From Tetracladium setigerum (lineage: Eukaryota; Ascomycota; Leotiomycetes; Helotiales), in contig PZJY01000003.1 of NCBI GenBank assembly GCA_031472005.1, forward strand, positions 620,001-684,000: a stretch of 64,000 nucleotides of DNA. Reading direction: 5' to 3'. Positions 25,143-35,247 of this stretch are shown here, one piece after another (positions within the stretch are counted from its first letter, which is position 1; each line of letters begins with the position of its first letter). Below the pieces are notes generated by a model. That model made no database searches, was not told the DNA's origin, and saw nothing but the letters and a program-made list of their open reading frames with translations. The position numbers and the translations under genes are program-made.

Positions 25143-27247
25143 CTACTGTGATCGAGAACCATGCGGCGAATCAAAAATCTTGCTGTAAGCTGTGTATCCC
25201 ATCGAGGTAGCTTCCGAATAGATGGATTCTCGCGGGTCATTGTATGTCAATTTACGTTGCGCGACCCGCCATTCTCTCTTTTTCGTTTCCTCGTCAGATT
25301 CATTGTCAATCTTCTCCGTGGGAATAATCTCAGCCTGCGATGCAGCATCATTCTCTCTTTGGCTGCGATGGTTTCTATGCATTGAGGTATTATCTGCAAG
25401 TGTGCGAGGAGGACTATCCGAGTAGTTCGATGCCCTGTAGGGATTGCTTTCATCGTTGGTTTCAAAGTTCTCGTCTGCGTCCTGTTAGTACAATCAATCT
25501 TAATGCACTATGGAGAGGTCAAGTTTACCTGTTGATGGCTTCAGAAGTCCCACGATTGGCGCTTTCTTCACGATATGAAGCGGAGCTGGAGACAGAGAAC
25601 GCTGTCTTTCTCGTTCTTCGTCCAGCGCAAACTCACGCTCAGCGTGCTCATGTCTCGCAAGATTCTCCTGCGACCTCAGCCATCTTTCACGTTCCAACTT
25701 CTCTTCTCTATCCTCTTCCTGTTTTCTCACCAAACCCTTCACCTCACGTCGTCGACGAAGCTCGTCTTCTTCGTCTGCCTTTGTCTCCTCTGCGAGAATT
25801 CTTAGCGCCTCTTTTTTCAAGAAGCTGGGATAGTCAGTATGACTACCCGAAGATGCAGTTACATAGTCGGAGTATCCATTACTACTTGTGGTTTCTCGAC
25901 GCATGTAGGCTAGTGTCTCATCATTGATAGTTCGCGGACGAGTTGGGCGAGTTGGTGGAACTGATGTTTCCGCGTAACTCTGGTAGGAAGGGCGGATACT
26001 CGAGTACTCTGATTTTCGAGGAACATCATGCGCCATATCTCCCAGCCTTGAGCCAGTCCCGGAAACAGTACGGGATGCAGTACTGGTATAGTATGGACCG
26101 CTCTGTAACACAGAAGATGGCTGGTTAGAAACTACAGTATCTGGACGCATTCCCGTGTCTGAAGGCGGTTGAAATTTGTTCTGGAATGCTTCCACGGGCT
26201 TTCCTATTATCACTATTTTAGGTCGAGTCTTTTGCTTTTGTGCCCTTCGGCGACGCCAGAACCAGAATGCCACTACAGCAAGAACCAATATTGCAACGAT
26301 TGAGACAACAGCTCCGACGATCTTGGCGCTTGTTCCTTTTGGAGACGCATTCTCAACTGCGGTCGTCGCAGTGCTGTTTGGAGCCGTAGACGTTCTTGAC
26401 GGCTCATTCGTCCCGGAGTGCGAAACCTGATGCGAAGACGTCTGAGTAACGAGTGTCGTAGGCGGCGAAAAACCCGGTAGAGCTGGATGTGTTGGATTGT
26501 TAACATTTGTCACAATCGTCGTATATCTACCATTTCATCAGTTTCCTCAACTCCAAAAGCGGACTTCCGCCCTCTAGGGTGATAGACACAAAACTCACGT
26601 GGCACTTTCTGTCGATACTGGCACCGAAATTGTCGTAATGATAGGTGTAGAAATTGTAGCAGTGCGGGTGGTAAGCCCACTCCCTCTCGATAGCGTCACA
26701 GTCTGTGTAGTGACAACAGTCATACTGTATAGGGGGCCATTCATTACCGTTGACTCGCTGACTGAATAGATTGTCGAAACAGACCAAAGTCTAATCGTAT
26801 TCGTCCCCATTGGCAGAGAGGGGGAATTGCCGTGTACACTGTATCCAATGTGGAAATAATCCTTTAAAAATAGTCATCAGTACAAACGCATCTACCATGT
26901 ATCTCGATGCTCCCAACTGTGGATGGAGAACAAACTTACTCTGCAGAAATTGTCGAAATCGCCGACGATGAAGTGATAATATCCATCACCGGCACCGTAA
27001 ACGTAACATACACAGGTTTCTTCCCAACTTGTGACAGCGAAACACGCCGTTCGGGTCTCGAGGCCCAGTTTCCTTGCGAATCTGTGTTCGTGTGTGTGGT
27101 GGTTGAGAAGACAGTTGAGAAGGATGCAACTGTTATTACTTGAAGAGCGGCGAGAGATTCTGCCGGAGGGTCGGCTGTTGATGTTATTGTGAGTGCTCCT
27201 GTGGTGATAAAATACTTGGCGAAAAGAAGGAAGAGGAGGTAAGGCAT
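25143..27247 (-). CDS. Mid2-like single-pass membrane protein with Ser/Thr-rich ectodomain
   Basis: Exons 27247-26940, 26838-26599, 26526-25529 and 25474-25143 give 625 aa with every phase matching; the last intron carries a TACTAAC-type branch site. A signal peptide (MPYLLFLLFAKYFITTGALT) is followed by a Ser/Thr-rich ectodomain of about 230 residues with few cysteines. A transmembrane helix at roughly 250-273 (SAKIVGAVVSIVAILVLAVV) ends in WFWRRRR. The cytoplasmic part of about 350 residues contains a highly charged Glu/Arg coiled-coil-like segment (for example EEDREEKLERERWLRSQ) and Tyr/Ser-rich stretches. This layout resembles fungal wall-stress sensors of the Mid2 type, but no WSC domain or other diagnostic motif is visible. 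The role is therefore inferred from architecture only. It diverges from the micro-exon gene at 28.2 kb. Confidence 0.8.
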
Positions 27248-28104
27248 TTTTTGGATTGTTTGATTGTGTGGTAAGGTGAGTTGTGAGTAGATGGGGTTTG
27301 AAGCAGTTGTTTGCTGGACTGTGATTCAGCATATGACGAACTCATGGAATTTCTTGAGAGGCCCCAATTCCTAAAATATCAAGAGATATCACCGCGTGGT
27401 GTTTTTCTTTGGTAGTCTTGGTGGTGTCAAGTGTTGGCCTAGGAAATGTTATAAGGAGAGGTCTCGTTGATGAGAGCCAATCGGAAGGACGGAATAGTCT
27501 AGAAGTTTATAACTCTTTGAAATTTTTGAATCTGAATGGGCCTCCATGATCTCAGACAAAGGATGGTGTGAGTCAAAAGCTGGTGATTGTTTGAATAACG
27601 TAGACGTTCGTAATGGAGGTGGTGATTAAGATAGCCTGCACAATTAGGCTTTAAAATGTTAGGAGACTATAATGACTCTCATTACTTACTAAATGTTTAT
27701 TAGTTAAACATATACAACCTTCATATACCCTCAAATAATGTTTTCAACCTCTCTTCAGAGTAAAAAATTTACCTACAGACTCAGCTTTTGATTTATTCCC
27801 CGTCATCTCGGAAAACTTGCAAACATTCCGCCTCCTGAGCTTTCGACCTCATCAACCCTTCAACTTCAAAGTTTCTCCACTACCTACTTCTCTTCCTTCT
27901 CCCTCACCCCTGGATGATTATCACTGCTTTCTTCTTCACCCTCGACCACTCTCTACCTATTCCAATATAATCTTCAACCTCCCCTCTCCTTCAACCTTCC
28001 CTCTCCTTCAACCTCCCCTCTCCTTCAACCTCCTCTCTCCAACATCTTCAACCTTCCCTCCGCAGGCAGACTCGCCATGTGGTAATCCACACATCTCTGC
28101 CCAG
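27248..28104. other. Divergent intergenic region and 5' leader of the micro-exon gene
   Basis: About 860 bp. The right third is strongly C/T-rich and contains a 17-nt minisatellite. The left part should carry the promoter of the Mid2-like gene. Confidence 0.45.
27973..28040. repeat. 17-nt CT-rich minisatellite, 4 copies
   Basis: Four tandem copies of TTCAACCTCCCCTCTCC with one or two changes in copies 2 and 4. It lies in the leader or promoter of the micro-exon gene. Confidence 0.85.
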
Positions 28105-28694
28105 GTATTCAAGATCCAGATAATCCTCATTCAAATCCCCTGGACATTGCTGACCACCCAATCCTATCAGAACAACTACACCCCACCTCCCCCAAACACC
28201 AATTCACTTCTACTTCTCACAGAAAAATGTCTTCCCAGCCAGCTCAGGTATCCGTGATCTCTCTTATTTCCGAATTTAGGATCCCTTGAATATTGCTGAC
28301 TTCTTGATCTCTTTAGGACGCAAAGAGCCACAATGCCGTGGGAATAGTCAATGGAAATCTTCATGAGCAGGTATTCGAGAATATCCTCTTTCGGCTTCAT
28401 ATCATCTGAACATTGCTGACATCTCAATCTCTTTAGATCTCAGGAGACGAACAAGTGCTTTCTACCCAATCAGAACTATCTCTTCCCAGGTATTCGAGAT
28501 CTAGACAATCCTCTTTCGGTTTCATATCCCTGAATATTACTGATTTGTCAACCTCACTAGATCTCACAAGTCAATCAACCAGTTAGCTCGATTACGGGCA
28601 GCAGCACATCTTCCCAGGCAATTGAGGTACTCGAGATCCCTCTCCTCTTTCAGTTTTATATCCCTTTGACATCGCTAACTTCTCGATCTCATTA
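28105..28694 (+). repeat. Five homologous introns (introner-like or module-duplication repeat)
   Basis: Copies lie at 28105-28170, 28248-28316, 28371-28436, 28490-28560 and 28627-28694. They share a 5' block GTATTCGAGATC, a middle block like ATATCCCTGAATATTGCTGAC (shown here in part: CCCTGAATATTGCTGAC) and a 3' block TCTCGATCTCTTTAG, with a T-rich part between. Start-to-start distances are 143, 123, 119 and 137 nt. The first copy precedes the start codon and would be a 5' UTR intron. The fifth has CTCATTAC where the others have an AG acceptor, so splicing must use a later AG (28729-28730 fits the frame). The exon pieces between copies share only short ends such as TCTTCCCAG and ATCTCA. Confidence 0.85.
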
Positions 28695-28980
28695 CATCAC
28701 AATGACTACTTGCCATTAAACCATCCAAAGCATTGACTCCAAGGACGGAATTGTCAAGGACCTCTCTCGTTACCTTCTCGGAGCACAAGATCTTTCATGG
28801 GAAACATTTTCTGTCCTTGTGGGTCAGGGCTATCACATAACCGAGAGTATCATCATCCAATGCTCGGGAGATCCCAAACCCGACCTGCCCATCCGGCACA
28901 GCAAGACCAATCTTGAGTTCCAATCCTATCAACCTAGAAATCCTTTATTCCTCCGTATATTATCTATCACCGCATCCTGA
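28227..28980 (+). CDS. Micro-exon gene of unknown function
   Basis: Proposed coding exons are 28227-28247, 28317-28370, 28437-28489, 28561-28626 and 28731-28980. They give 147 aa in a closed frame (21+54+53+66+250 nt). The first four exons encode short Ser/Gln/Asn-rich pieces (MSSQPAQ, then DAKSHNAVGIVNGNLHEQ, then ISGDEQVLSTQSELSLP). The last exon encodes a more ordinary domain that includes GIVKDLSRYLLGAQDLSW and HITESIIIQCSGDPKPDLPI. I recognise no family, signal peptide or membrane segment. An alternative reading of exons 3-4 (ISQVNQPVSSITGS..SSQ) holds if exon 3 is one base short and the last exon starts at the AG before GACGGAATTGTC. The introns are mutual copies (separate entry). The model is inferred from splice signals and needs transcript support. 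Confidence 0.5.
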
Positions 28981-29252
28981 CGCGACTTGAAGAACTACTC
29001 AGTTTTTTACGAGTAGACAAAGGCTCTTCCAGAAAACAGTATCACAAATGTTACAGAAAACACAAATCGATTGTTTTCCATGCATCGCTATTGTGCCCAA
29101 ACAAAGAATCTGCAAATCCATAAATGACACCTTTGTCTTGTACTTCTTTCTTCATGCTTTCATTCTCTAATTCTCAAATCCTTTCAGATTTCAAGAGGCA
29201 GCGACTTTTGCAAATAGAGGCTTCGACGCCAAAGCTCGATCGGCACTCCAAC

Positions 29253-29954
29253 ATGCCCTCAACACCACCACCAAATCCAATCTCTAGAACCAACAGCTCC
29301 ACAGAGCCAACAACATCACCATCAAATCTGCCAACAGCTTCGACTGATCAACTTGAGGCGCCAAATCCGTTCAAATTCCTGACGTCCACAAGATCCACGA
29401 AATACGACAAGCCAGAAAAGTGCTTGCAATGCCAGCTCAACGACCTCCCCTGCTCACTTCAGCTGACCCCACCCCGCCCCTCCCAGTCATCTGGTTCAAG
29501 CTTGATATCTACTAAAGAACCCTTGAAACTGTACAGAAGAAAATATGCCGAATTCATGATTTGCACGCACTGTATTTCCTCGGCGGAAGATTTCTGTATT
29601 CTACAGTATGAATCATTTCCTTGTAGGTTGACATCCCAACAATACTTTTCGTCAAGTACTACGTTTCATATGGAGCTCCAGAGATTGAAAAATAAAGAGG
29701 GAGTCTACCATTCGACATGGGACCGTGGTATGGTAGTGACAGGAGATGATAAAGTGCAGTATTATTCACCTGGCGTCGATGTTAGGGTAGTAATGCAGAG
29801 GATCTTGGAGTTAAAAGGGAAGCAAGGAGAGGGTTGGAACTTTTCTCCGATAGGGATGGGAGAGTTTGGGTCTACTGTGCTTGAGAAAGTACAGAAGAAG
29901 TTGGAGGAAGAAGAGTGCGAGGAGAGTGAAAGGAAAGATGGAAGAGAAGGCTAG
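29253..29954 (+). CDS. Uncharacterised protein with Cys pairs
   Basis: One open frame of 276 codons runs from 29124 to 29954. I prefer the Met at 29253 (MPSTPPPNP), giving 233 aa, because the upstream part looks like leader. The N-terminal 50 residues are Ser/Thr/Pro-rich. Then come CLQCQLNDLPC and, further on, CTHC, which could bind zinc or form disulfides, then a mixed region (YHSTWDRGMVVTGDDKVQYY). The end is acidic and Glu/Lys-rich, with helix-forming potential. No signal peptide or known domain was recognised. It sits between the micro-exon gene and the satellite array, in what looks like accessory DNA, so it may be lineage-specific. Confidence 0.5.
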   Translation: MPSTPPPNPISRTNSSTEPTTSPSNLPTASTDQLEAPNPFKFLTSTRSTKYDKPEKCLQCQLNDLPCSLQLTPPRPSQSSGSSLISTKEPLKLYRRKYAEFMICTHCISSAEDFCILQYESFPCRLTSQQYFSSSTTFHMELQRLKNKEGVYHSTWDRGMVVTGDDKVQYYSPGVDVRVVMQRILELKGKQGEGWNFSPIGMGEFGSTVLEKVQKKLEEEECEESERKDGREG

Positions 29955-30069
29955 CAAGTGAAACAAACTATATGAGATATAAATAGAATCAAGATTAAAC
30001 TTGTACCAACTATAACAGGATCCCTAGGGGTTATTGGGAACTATCGTGTACAAGAATCTGGTCTGGGTT

Positions 30070-31150
30070 TTTGTTGCATATCGCAGTAAATATCTCGGGA
30101 TATCTCATTAAGAACCCCCAAGATCACTAAAATTATTGATTAAATCACTAGGAATTACTCACTGTATACAAGAAGAGTTTATTTGTTCTTTTTGTTGCAT
30201 GTCGCAATAATGAGATATCCCAAATATGATCTTCAAGATCATAACCTTGACGAGCTTGTTCCCTTTATTTTTTTGTTGCACACCGCAAAAAAGGGATATC
30301 CCAACTCGAATCCCTGAGACCCCTAAGATCCCAAGATTAAGATTTCAAAGAGCTTGTTCTCCTGCTTCTTTTTGTTGCATATCGCAATGTTGGGATATCC
30401 CAATTCTAACCCTCAGATCAAGATCTTAGCGAGCTTGCTCCCCTTCTTTTTTTGTTGCATATCGCAATAATCCCAAATGTGATCTCCAAAATCCCTAAAA
30501 TTAAAATCTTGAAGATTTTATTCCCTTCCTTTTTTGTTGCATATCGCACATGTTGGGATATCCCAACTCGGTTCCCCAAGATCCCTAAGATTAAGATCTG
30601 AAAGAGGTTATCCTCTTTCTTCCTTTTTGTTGCATATCGCGCATTTCGAGATATGCTCAACTCGGATCCCTTAAATCAAGATCTTGAAGAGCTTGTTCCC
30701 CCTTTTTTGTTGCACGTCGCAATAATGGGATATCTCAACTCAGATCCCTTAAATCCCTAAAATCCCTAAAATTAATATCTTGAAAAGTCTGTTCTCCTAC
30801 TCTTCTTTTTGTTGCATGTCGCACCTATCTCGGAATATCCTGACTAAGAACATCACAAGTTCAAGCCTGATCTTATTAAAGGTTTGCTCTCTTGCTCTTT
30901 CTTTTGTTGCATGTCGCACATTTGGGATATCCCGCCTAGGATCACAAGAGATCAAGCAAGATCTCAAAGAACTTGTTCTCTTTCTTTTGTTGCATATCGC
31001 AAATTATCTCGGGATATCCTAATAAAAATCCCTAAGATCACGAATGTCAAATAGTTGCTATTCCCTTTCTTTTGTTGCATATCGCAAATTATCTCGAGCC
31101 TGGGATATCCTACTAAAGCTCGCTGAGATTATTAGAATCAAGATCCCTAC
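30070..31150. repeat. 12-copy satellite, 78-125 nt units, with conserved TTGTTGCATATCGCA core and GGGATATCCC palindrome
   Basis: The core TTGTTGCA-(T/C)-(A/G)-(T/C)-CGCA follows a T tract at about 30071, 30192, 30273, 30372, 30452, 30534, 30627, 30717, 30809, 30904, 30987 and 31073. In eleven of the twelve units a GGGATATCCC palindrome or a one- to three-base variant follows within 20 nt. After it comes an A/G-rich stretch with CCCTAAGATC blocks and often AAGATCTTGAAGAGCTTGTTC (shown here in part: AGATCTTGAAGAGCTTGTTC). Unit lengths vary and are not multiples of three, so this is not a coding repeat. The core is better conserved than the rest of the unit. Confidence 0.9.
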
Positions 31151-31262
31151 TGAAAATTATTAAGATCACGCTATTCTTTTAGTTTAAATCACTTTATTTA
31201 TACTGTTATATAGGTAGTCAGGTAGAGAAGAATAGCAGGGTAAGAAAGGCTATAACAAGAAG

Positions 31263-31830
31263 GACTAAAGAAAGCATGACTAAAGTGAGAATGTCTAAGG
31301 TGAGAAGACTTAAAGTGAATAGGTCTAAAGTAGAAGGACTAAAGTGAAAATGTCGAAAGTTGTGATGACCATCAACACATGACCCACACGTGACCACCAG
31401 GATCGCACCAGTACCGGGCCAGTTACGGACTAGTCCCGATCCACAAGCAGGAGCACTTGATGGCCTGGAAGTTACGGATGCCTTACGGCCTTGTTACGGA
31501 CATGTATATAGCCCGGCCTCTAGCCACTTGTTGATCGGTAGTTTTCTTCTTTTCTTAGTATCAGAGCCTATTGTTACGATCGATCATCATTCACTAGCAT
31601 ATATCACCATACATCCCTGCTTTGATTACGTGATCGTACCGGTGAACAGTGCCGTTACAAAAGTGAGAATATCTAAGGTGAGAAGAATGAAGGTGAAGAA
31701 GTCTAAAATAAAAGGACTAAAGTGAGAATATCTAAGGTGAGAAGACCTAAGGTGAGAAGACCTAAGGTGAGAAGGACTATAAAGTGAGAAAGATTAAAGT
31801 GAGAAGGGCTATAAAGTGAGAAGATAATAA
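31263..31830. repeat. 15-nt CTAAAGTGAGAANGN minisatellite, split by an insertion
   Basis: Degenerate units of CTAAAGTGAGAA plus 2-3 bases run from about 31263 to 31360 and resume at 31660-31830 after a 299-bp insertion. Variants include CTAAGGTGAGAAGAC and CTATAAAGTGAGAAG. It adjoins the 12-copy satellite, so about 1.8 kb here is tandem repeat. Confidence 0.8.
31361..31659 (+). mobile_element. LTR-retrotransposon-derived insertion (solo LTR or short deletion derivative)
   Basis: The 299-bp segment starts TGTGATGACC, ends GCCGTTACA (TG...CA ends) and is flanked by the perfect 5-bp duplication AAAGT at 31356-31360 and 31660-31664. Removing it and one AAAGT rejoins the surrounding minisatellite. 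Internally there is a TATATA box near 31504. TAGTATCAGAGCC at 31556-31568 resembles the Copia primer-binding site TGGTATCAGAGC. That motif lies inside rather than just after a TG...CA end, so the piece may be an LTR plus some internal sequence rather than a clean solo LTR. Confidence 0.65.
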
Positions 31831-32275
31831 GACTTCTGTAAATATCGCTTAGAAAAAATCTCGGCTAAATTTCCATATCCTTGGCAAATAATTGATTCCT
31901 CACTTTCACAAAGCAAACGCAAATCTAAAGCTAAATATAAAGAGAAAAGAGTGAGCAGAAAGATAAATCTTATGTGGCAATTAAAACGACGTTATTAATT
32001 ATATAATGCGGACTCTTGCCAAATGTCCAGTCTAATCATGACAAGAAGCCCTGACTCTAAAGACTACCCAAACGCCCGTGTATGCCCTATCAGCAGATCT
32101 CTGTCCAGTGAGATTATATACAATTCTGGCTCTGATCACTGCTAATGAAATCGCTTGCATCTAAACCGCCACATTAAGCAAGTCATCCTCCCCTTCTCTC
32201 TTACACTTGGCGTCCTGAGACTCATCACACGTGTTTTCTCTTTCTTCCTTGGGACCAGATTTTTTCGTGTAAAAT
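31831..32275. other. AT-rich intergenic DNA
   Basis: 445 bp of AT-rich sequence between the minisatellite and the ERG3 stop. It contains an AT-rich stretch near 31980-32010 and no gene. Confidence 0.45.
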
Positions 32276-33380
32276 TTACAATTCCTTCTTCGATACCTCA
32301 TCCGCAAGGTATGAGCGCTTGTCGCCTCCTTCCACAACCTCCACAATCGCCTCCATCTCCTTGGCCTGTGCTTCCCACTGAGATTTGGCCATCTTGGTCT
32401 CCCTTCTGAATAATTCTTCATTTGGCTTTCGGTAGCTTCCTCCCAACCTATCCCAGATCGTAGTATACTGACCGTAGTTGTAATTAAAATAAAGGTGATG
32501 CATTGTGTGGCATGCAGCACCATTTAAAATTGTGCCATGTGCAACGTACTCGCCGTCGTGGATGAGAACGGTCCAAATTTGGACGAAGATGAAAAGTCCC
32601 AGGTAGGCGAACTTCTGCAGAGGAAAGATGAAAGGGAAGAGGTGGTAGGGAAGACTTTGAAGGAAGCCGTCGACTGGGTGGAAGGCCACGGAAGCATAGG
32701 GAGTTGGCATGATCCATTTGTGGTGAGGCTTGTGGAGGTGCTTGTAGATCAAGGGGAGATGAAGACCACGGTGGATGAAGTAGATGCAGAAGTCGGTGAA
32801 GACGAGGAAGAGCGGGAATTGCAGGTAGTTGTAGGCTGGGAAGGGGCATCGTCGAGGGCATCGTAAAGTTTCGAGCCACCACGGACCTCAACCAGGAAGA
32901 AAGGCACGGTCATGACGGCAATCCATGGCATAGCGTCCCAGGCTTGTTTGATTTCCATGCGAATTTGATTCTTGAGAAACTTGGGATGGTTGAAGGCGGT
33001 CTTGTCAAAGACGAAGACGTAGGAGAGGGTTGACACGAGGAAATAGATAAACGCGCCGGACAGCCTAGAGGGGTGATTAGAATTTCTTCCGGCAGGATAG
33101 GGAAGAGGTTCAAGTACCAAGTGATTAGAAGAAGGGTCACGATTTGTCTGTAGATGTTATCCCGGGACCATTGGCTCATGTAGGCGGCGTCGGAGGGCTC
33201 GAAGGAGATGAATTGACTGGCGGGTTCATAGTGCCATGGCGACGATGCTTTTGGATCCCAAGCGGTGCCGTTGGCGGCAGTGCTTCTTGCAAGGAATTGG
33301 TCGGGCATCTTGAGGGGAAGGGCGAGCGAGTAGACATAGTCGAAGCAGTACTTATCGACGAGCTCCAAGGCGATATCCAT
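32276..33380 (-). CDS. ERG3: C-5 sterol desaturase (fatty acid hydroxylase superfamily), frame broken once
   Basis: Exons 33380-33118 and 33064-32276 are separated by a 53-nt intron with a CTAAT branch site. The three His boxes of the diiron centre are present: HRGLH, HKPHHKW and HTMHHLYF. They lie in a protein with several membrane segments (TWLSGAFIYFLVSTLSYVFV; FPLFLVFTDFCIYFI). The enzyme introduces the C-5 double bond in ergosterol synthesis in the ER. The frame is broken after YDALDDAP: the C run at 32842-32845 (minus strand) is one base too short for the FPAYNYLQFPL that follows. Counting one extra base gives 350 aa, a normal length. All other motifs are intact, so I read this as a sequencing undercall rather than a true pseudogene. 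Confidence 0.9.
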
Positions 33381-35247
33381 TGTGGGCGATTGGGGGGGGG
33401 AGTGTGTAGTATAGACCAAGATCAAAATGAATGGGTTTCCGAAGTCGGAAGAAAGAAGAGGATTGGACGCCAGTCGTCGAGTAATTAATTGATGGAGGGA
33501 GTGAGGAAAAAAAAAGAGGAGGAGGAGTGAGAAAGGTGAGAAGTTATTCGAATTGACTATTCCCTGAGGAAGGCGGAGGGAGGAGGAGGAGGAGGAGAGG
33601 CGAATAATGAAGGTGTTTGTTCAGAACCCCCTTTCCCTTTCTTTCCTTGGCCCGAGATGGAAAATTGTTTTGTTGATGCCGGCCTGTCAGGAGTGGGGCG
33701 TACCTGGCTGTGGCAGCCAATGAATGGCGGGAGGCGGAGGGACGGCTACGGCGACCGCAATTTAATCAGATGGTTGATGGCAAGTTGGTGGCCTGGAGGT
33801 GGGCTGCTTTGTGGAAACAAAACACTGGAAGATGCGGTGGTGTGTTGCTTTATGTGGTCACTTCTTTGGGCGGGTGGTGCCATCTCTGCTGGGCGGGACG
33901 AGCGATTGCCGATGCCCATGATGCTCCTCAGGTTGATGGGATGGGGTGGCCCGGAGCCGAATACGAAGAAGAAAAGAAGATTTGTGAAATGTGAAGAATG
34001 AATGCATAATGCATAAAACAACGGTACACGCATGGTTATATATTTATATTCTCATCCCACGAACGAGAATGATAAATCAGAATCTACGCACATATGTTTT
34101 TGAGGATGTTAATACTGTCGATGGGTCTGTACAGCGCTCTCAATGATTTCACTTGTTTGCATGTCTGACATATAACTCTGTGGTAGACTCGCAATAATTA
34201 ATTGCAGCTTGCGAATAGTTCTGCAGAAGAAGCCACCGACTGTCTGTCTGTCTGTCTACTTTTAGTATCAAATCTTCAGTTCATCTTCGGCTTCATCTTT
34301 ACCTTTATCAAACTCTCTCAACCTTATCATCTAACTCATCTTGGACTGTCTTCTTGGCAGCAGTACTACAGTATTACAAAGTAAGTTGCCACAAATACAC
34401 TTTTTGAACGGGAACTTGCAGGCTGCGGGCAGGGGGAAAGGGAAGGGAAAGAAAGGGAAAGGAAGTCAGAGGGAACTTGGGAGGGAAGCGAAGACATGAG
34501 CAGCAGCACAAGATGTGTCTGCGACTCTGCGTCCGTTTCTGCGCCTGCGCCTGCATCTGATCTGCGGGGCGAACGGGGGCTCTACGGTAAAGTGCGAAAG
34601 TCAAGCAAGCAAGCATGGCCCGCGCGCCTGGGTTAGGTGAGTTGCCCGATGGGTGATGGGTGATGGCTGTGGAAGGAAAGACCCTCTTCTCTTTGGCCTC
34701 CAGCCTCCAGCCTCCATCTTCCTCGCAACTCTAAACATCACCATACTCTCAATTCTTCCCTCCTCCTCCTCCTCCACACACACACACATACCCTACACCC
34801 ACGACACGAAACACCACCCACCTCTACCCTCCTCCCCGAGAAACAAACAAAACACAAAATAAGGATAACACTTTCCCATACACCGTGTTTCTTGCCCACT
34901 CGCTCTCGCGACTATTCAAGAAAAAGGAAGAGCAGCGCCCGGCGTGTGCTTCCTCCATCCATCCCAACCTCACACCCACACCCACAAACCAGCCAGGCTG
35001 CAAACGCGAGAGCTTGGGAAGGACAGATTAGGGCTACACAGGTGCTGCAATAACTAAGACGCCCTCCTCCACCAGTCGGCGCATCATCATCTACTCCTCG
35101 ACGGAAACCCTCAAAGCTACAACGCGAGCACCTCACACGCCCTTGTTTACCCACCCCCATTTGAGCGAGCGCATCTGCAAAGAATATCAAACAGCAAACC
35201 CGAATCGTATCGCCAATCGCAATCGCATCTAGTTCCAAATATCCCCA
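33381..35247. other. Divergent promoter region of ERG3 and TUP1
   Basis: About 1.9 kb between the two starts. It contains GA-rich DNA at 33510-33600, a CTGT tetranucleotide run at 34241-34256, CTCC/CACA runs at 34761-34790 and a C/T-rich leader before TUP1. Overlapping open frames here have no domains. A long leader is common for fungal TUP1. Confidence 0.5.

Noticed and set aside
30226..30660. Short frames with RYATKK/ICNKK-like periodicity inside the satellite
   Set aside because: Unit lengths are not multiples of three and the frames end quickly; the periodicity comes from the DNA repeat.
32276..33380. Calling ERG3 a true pseudogene
   Set aside because: One missing base in a C run with every catalytic motif intact, and the same kind of break in other core genes, points to sequencing error.
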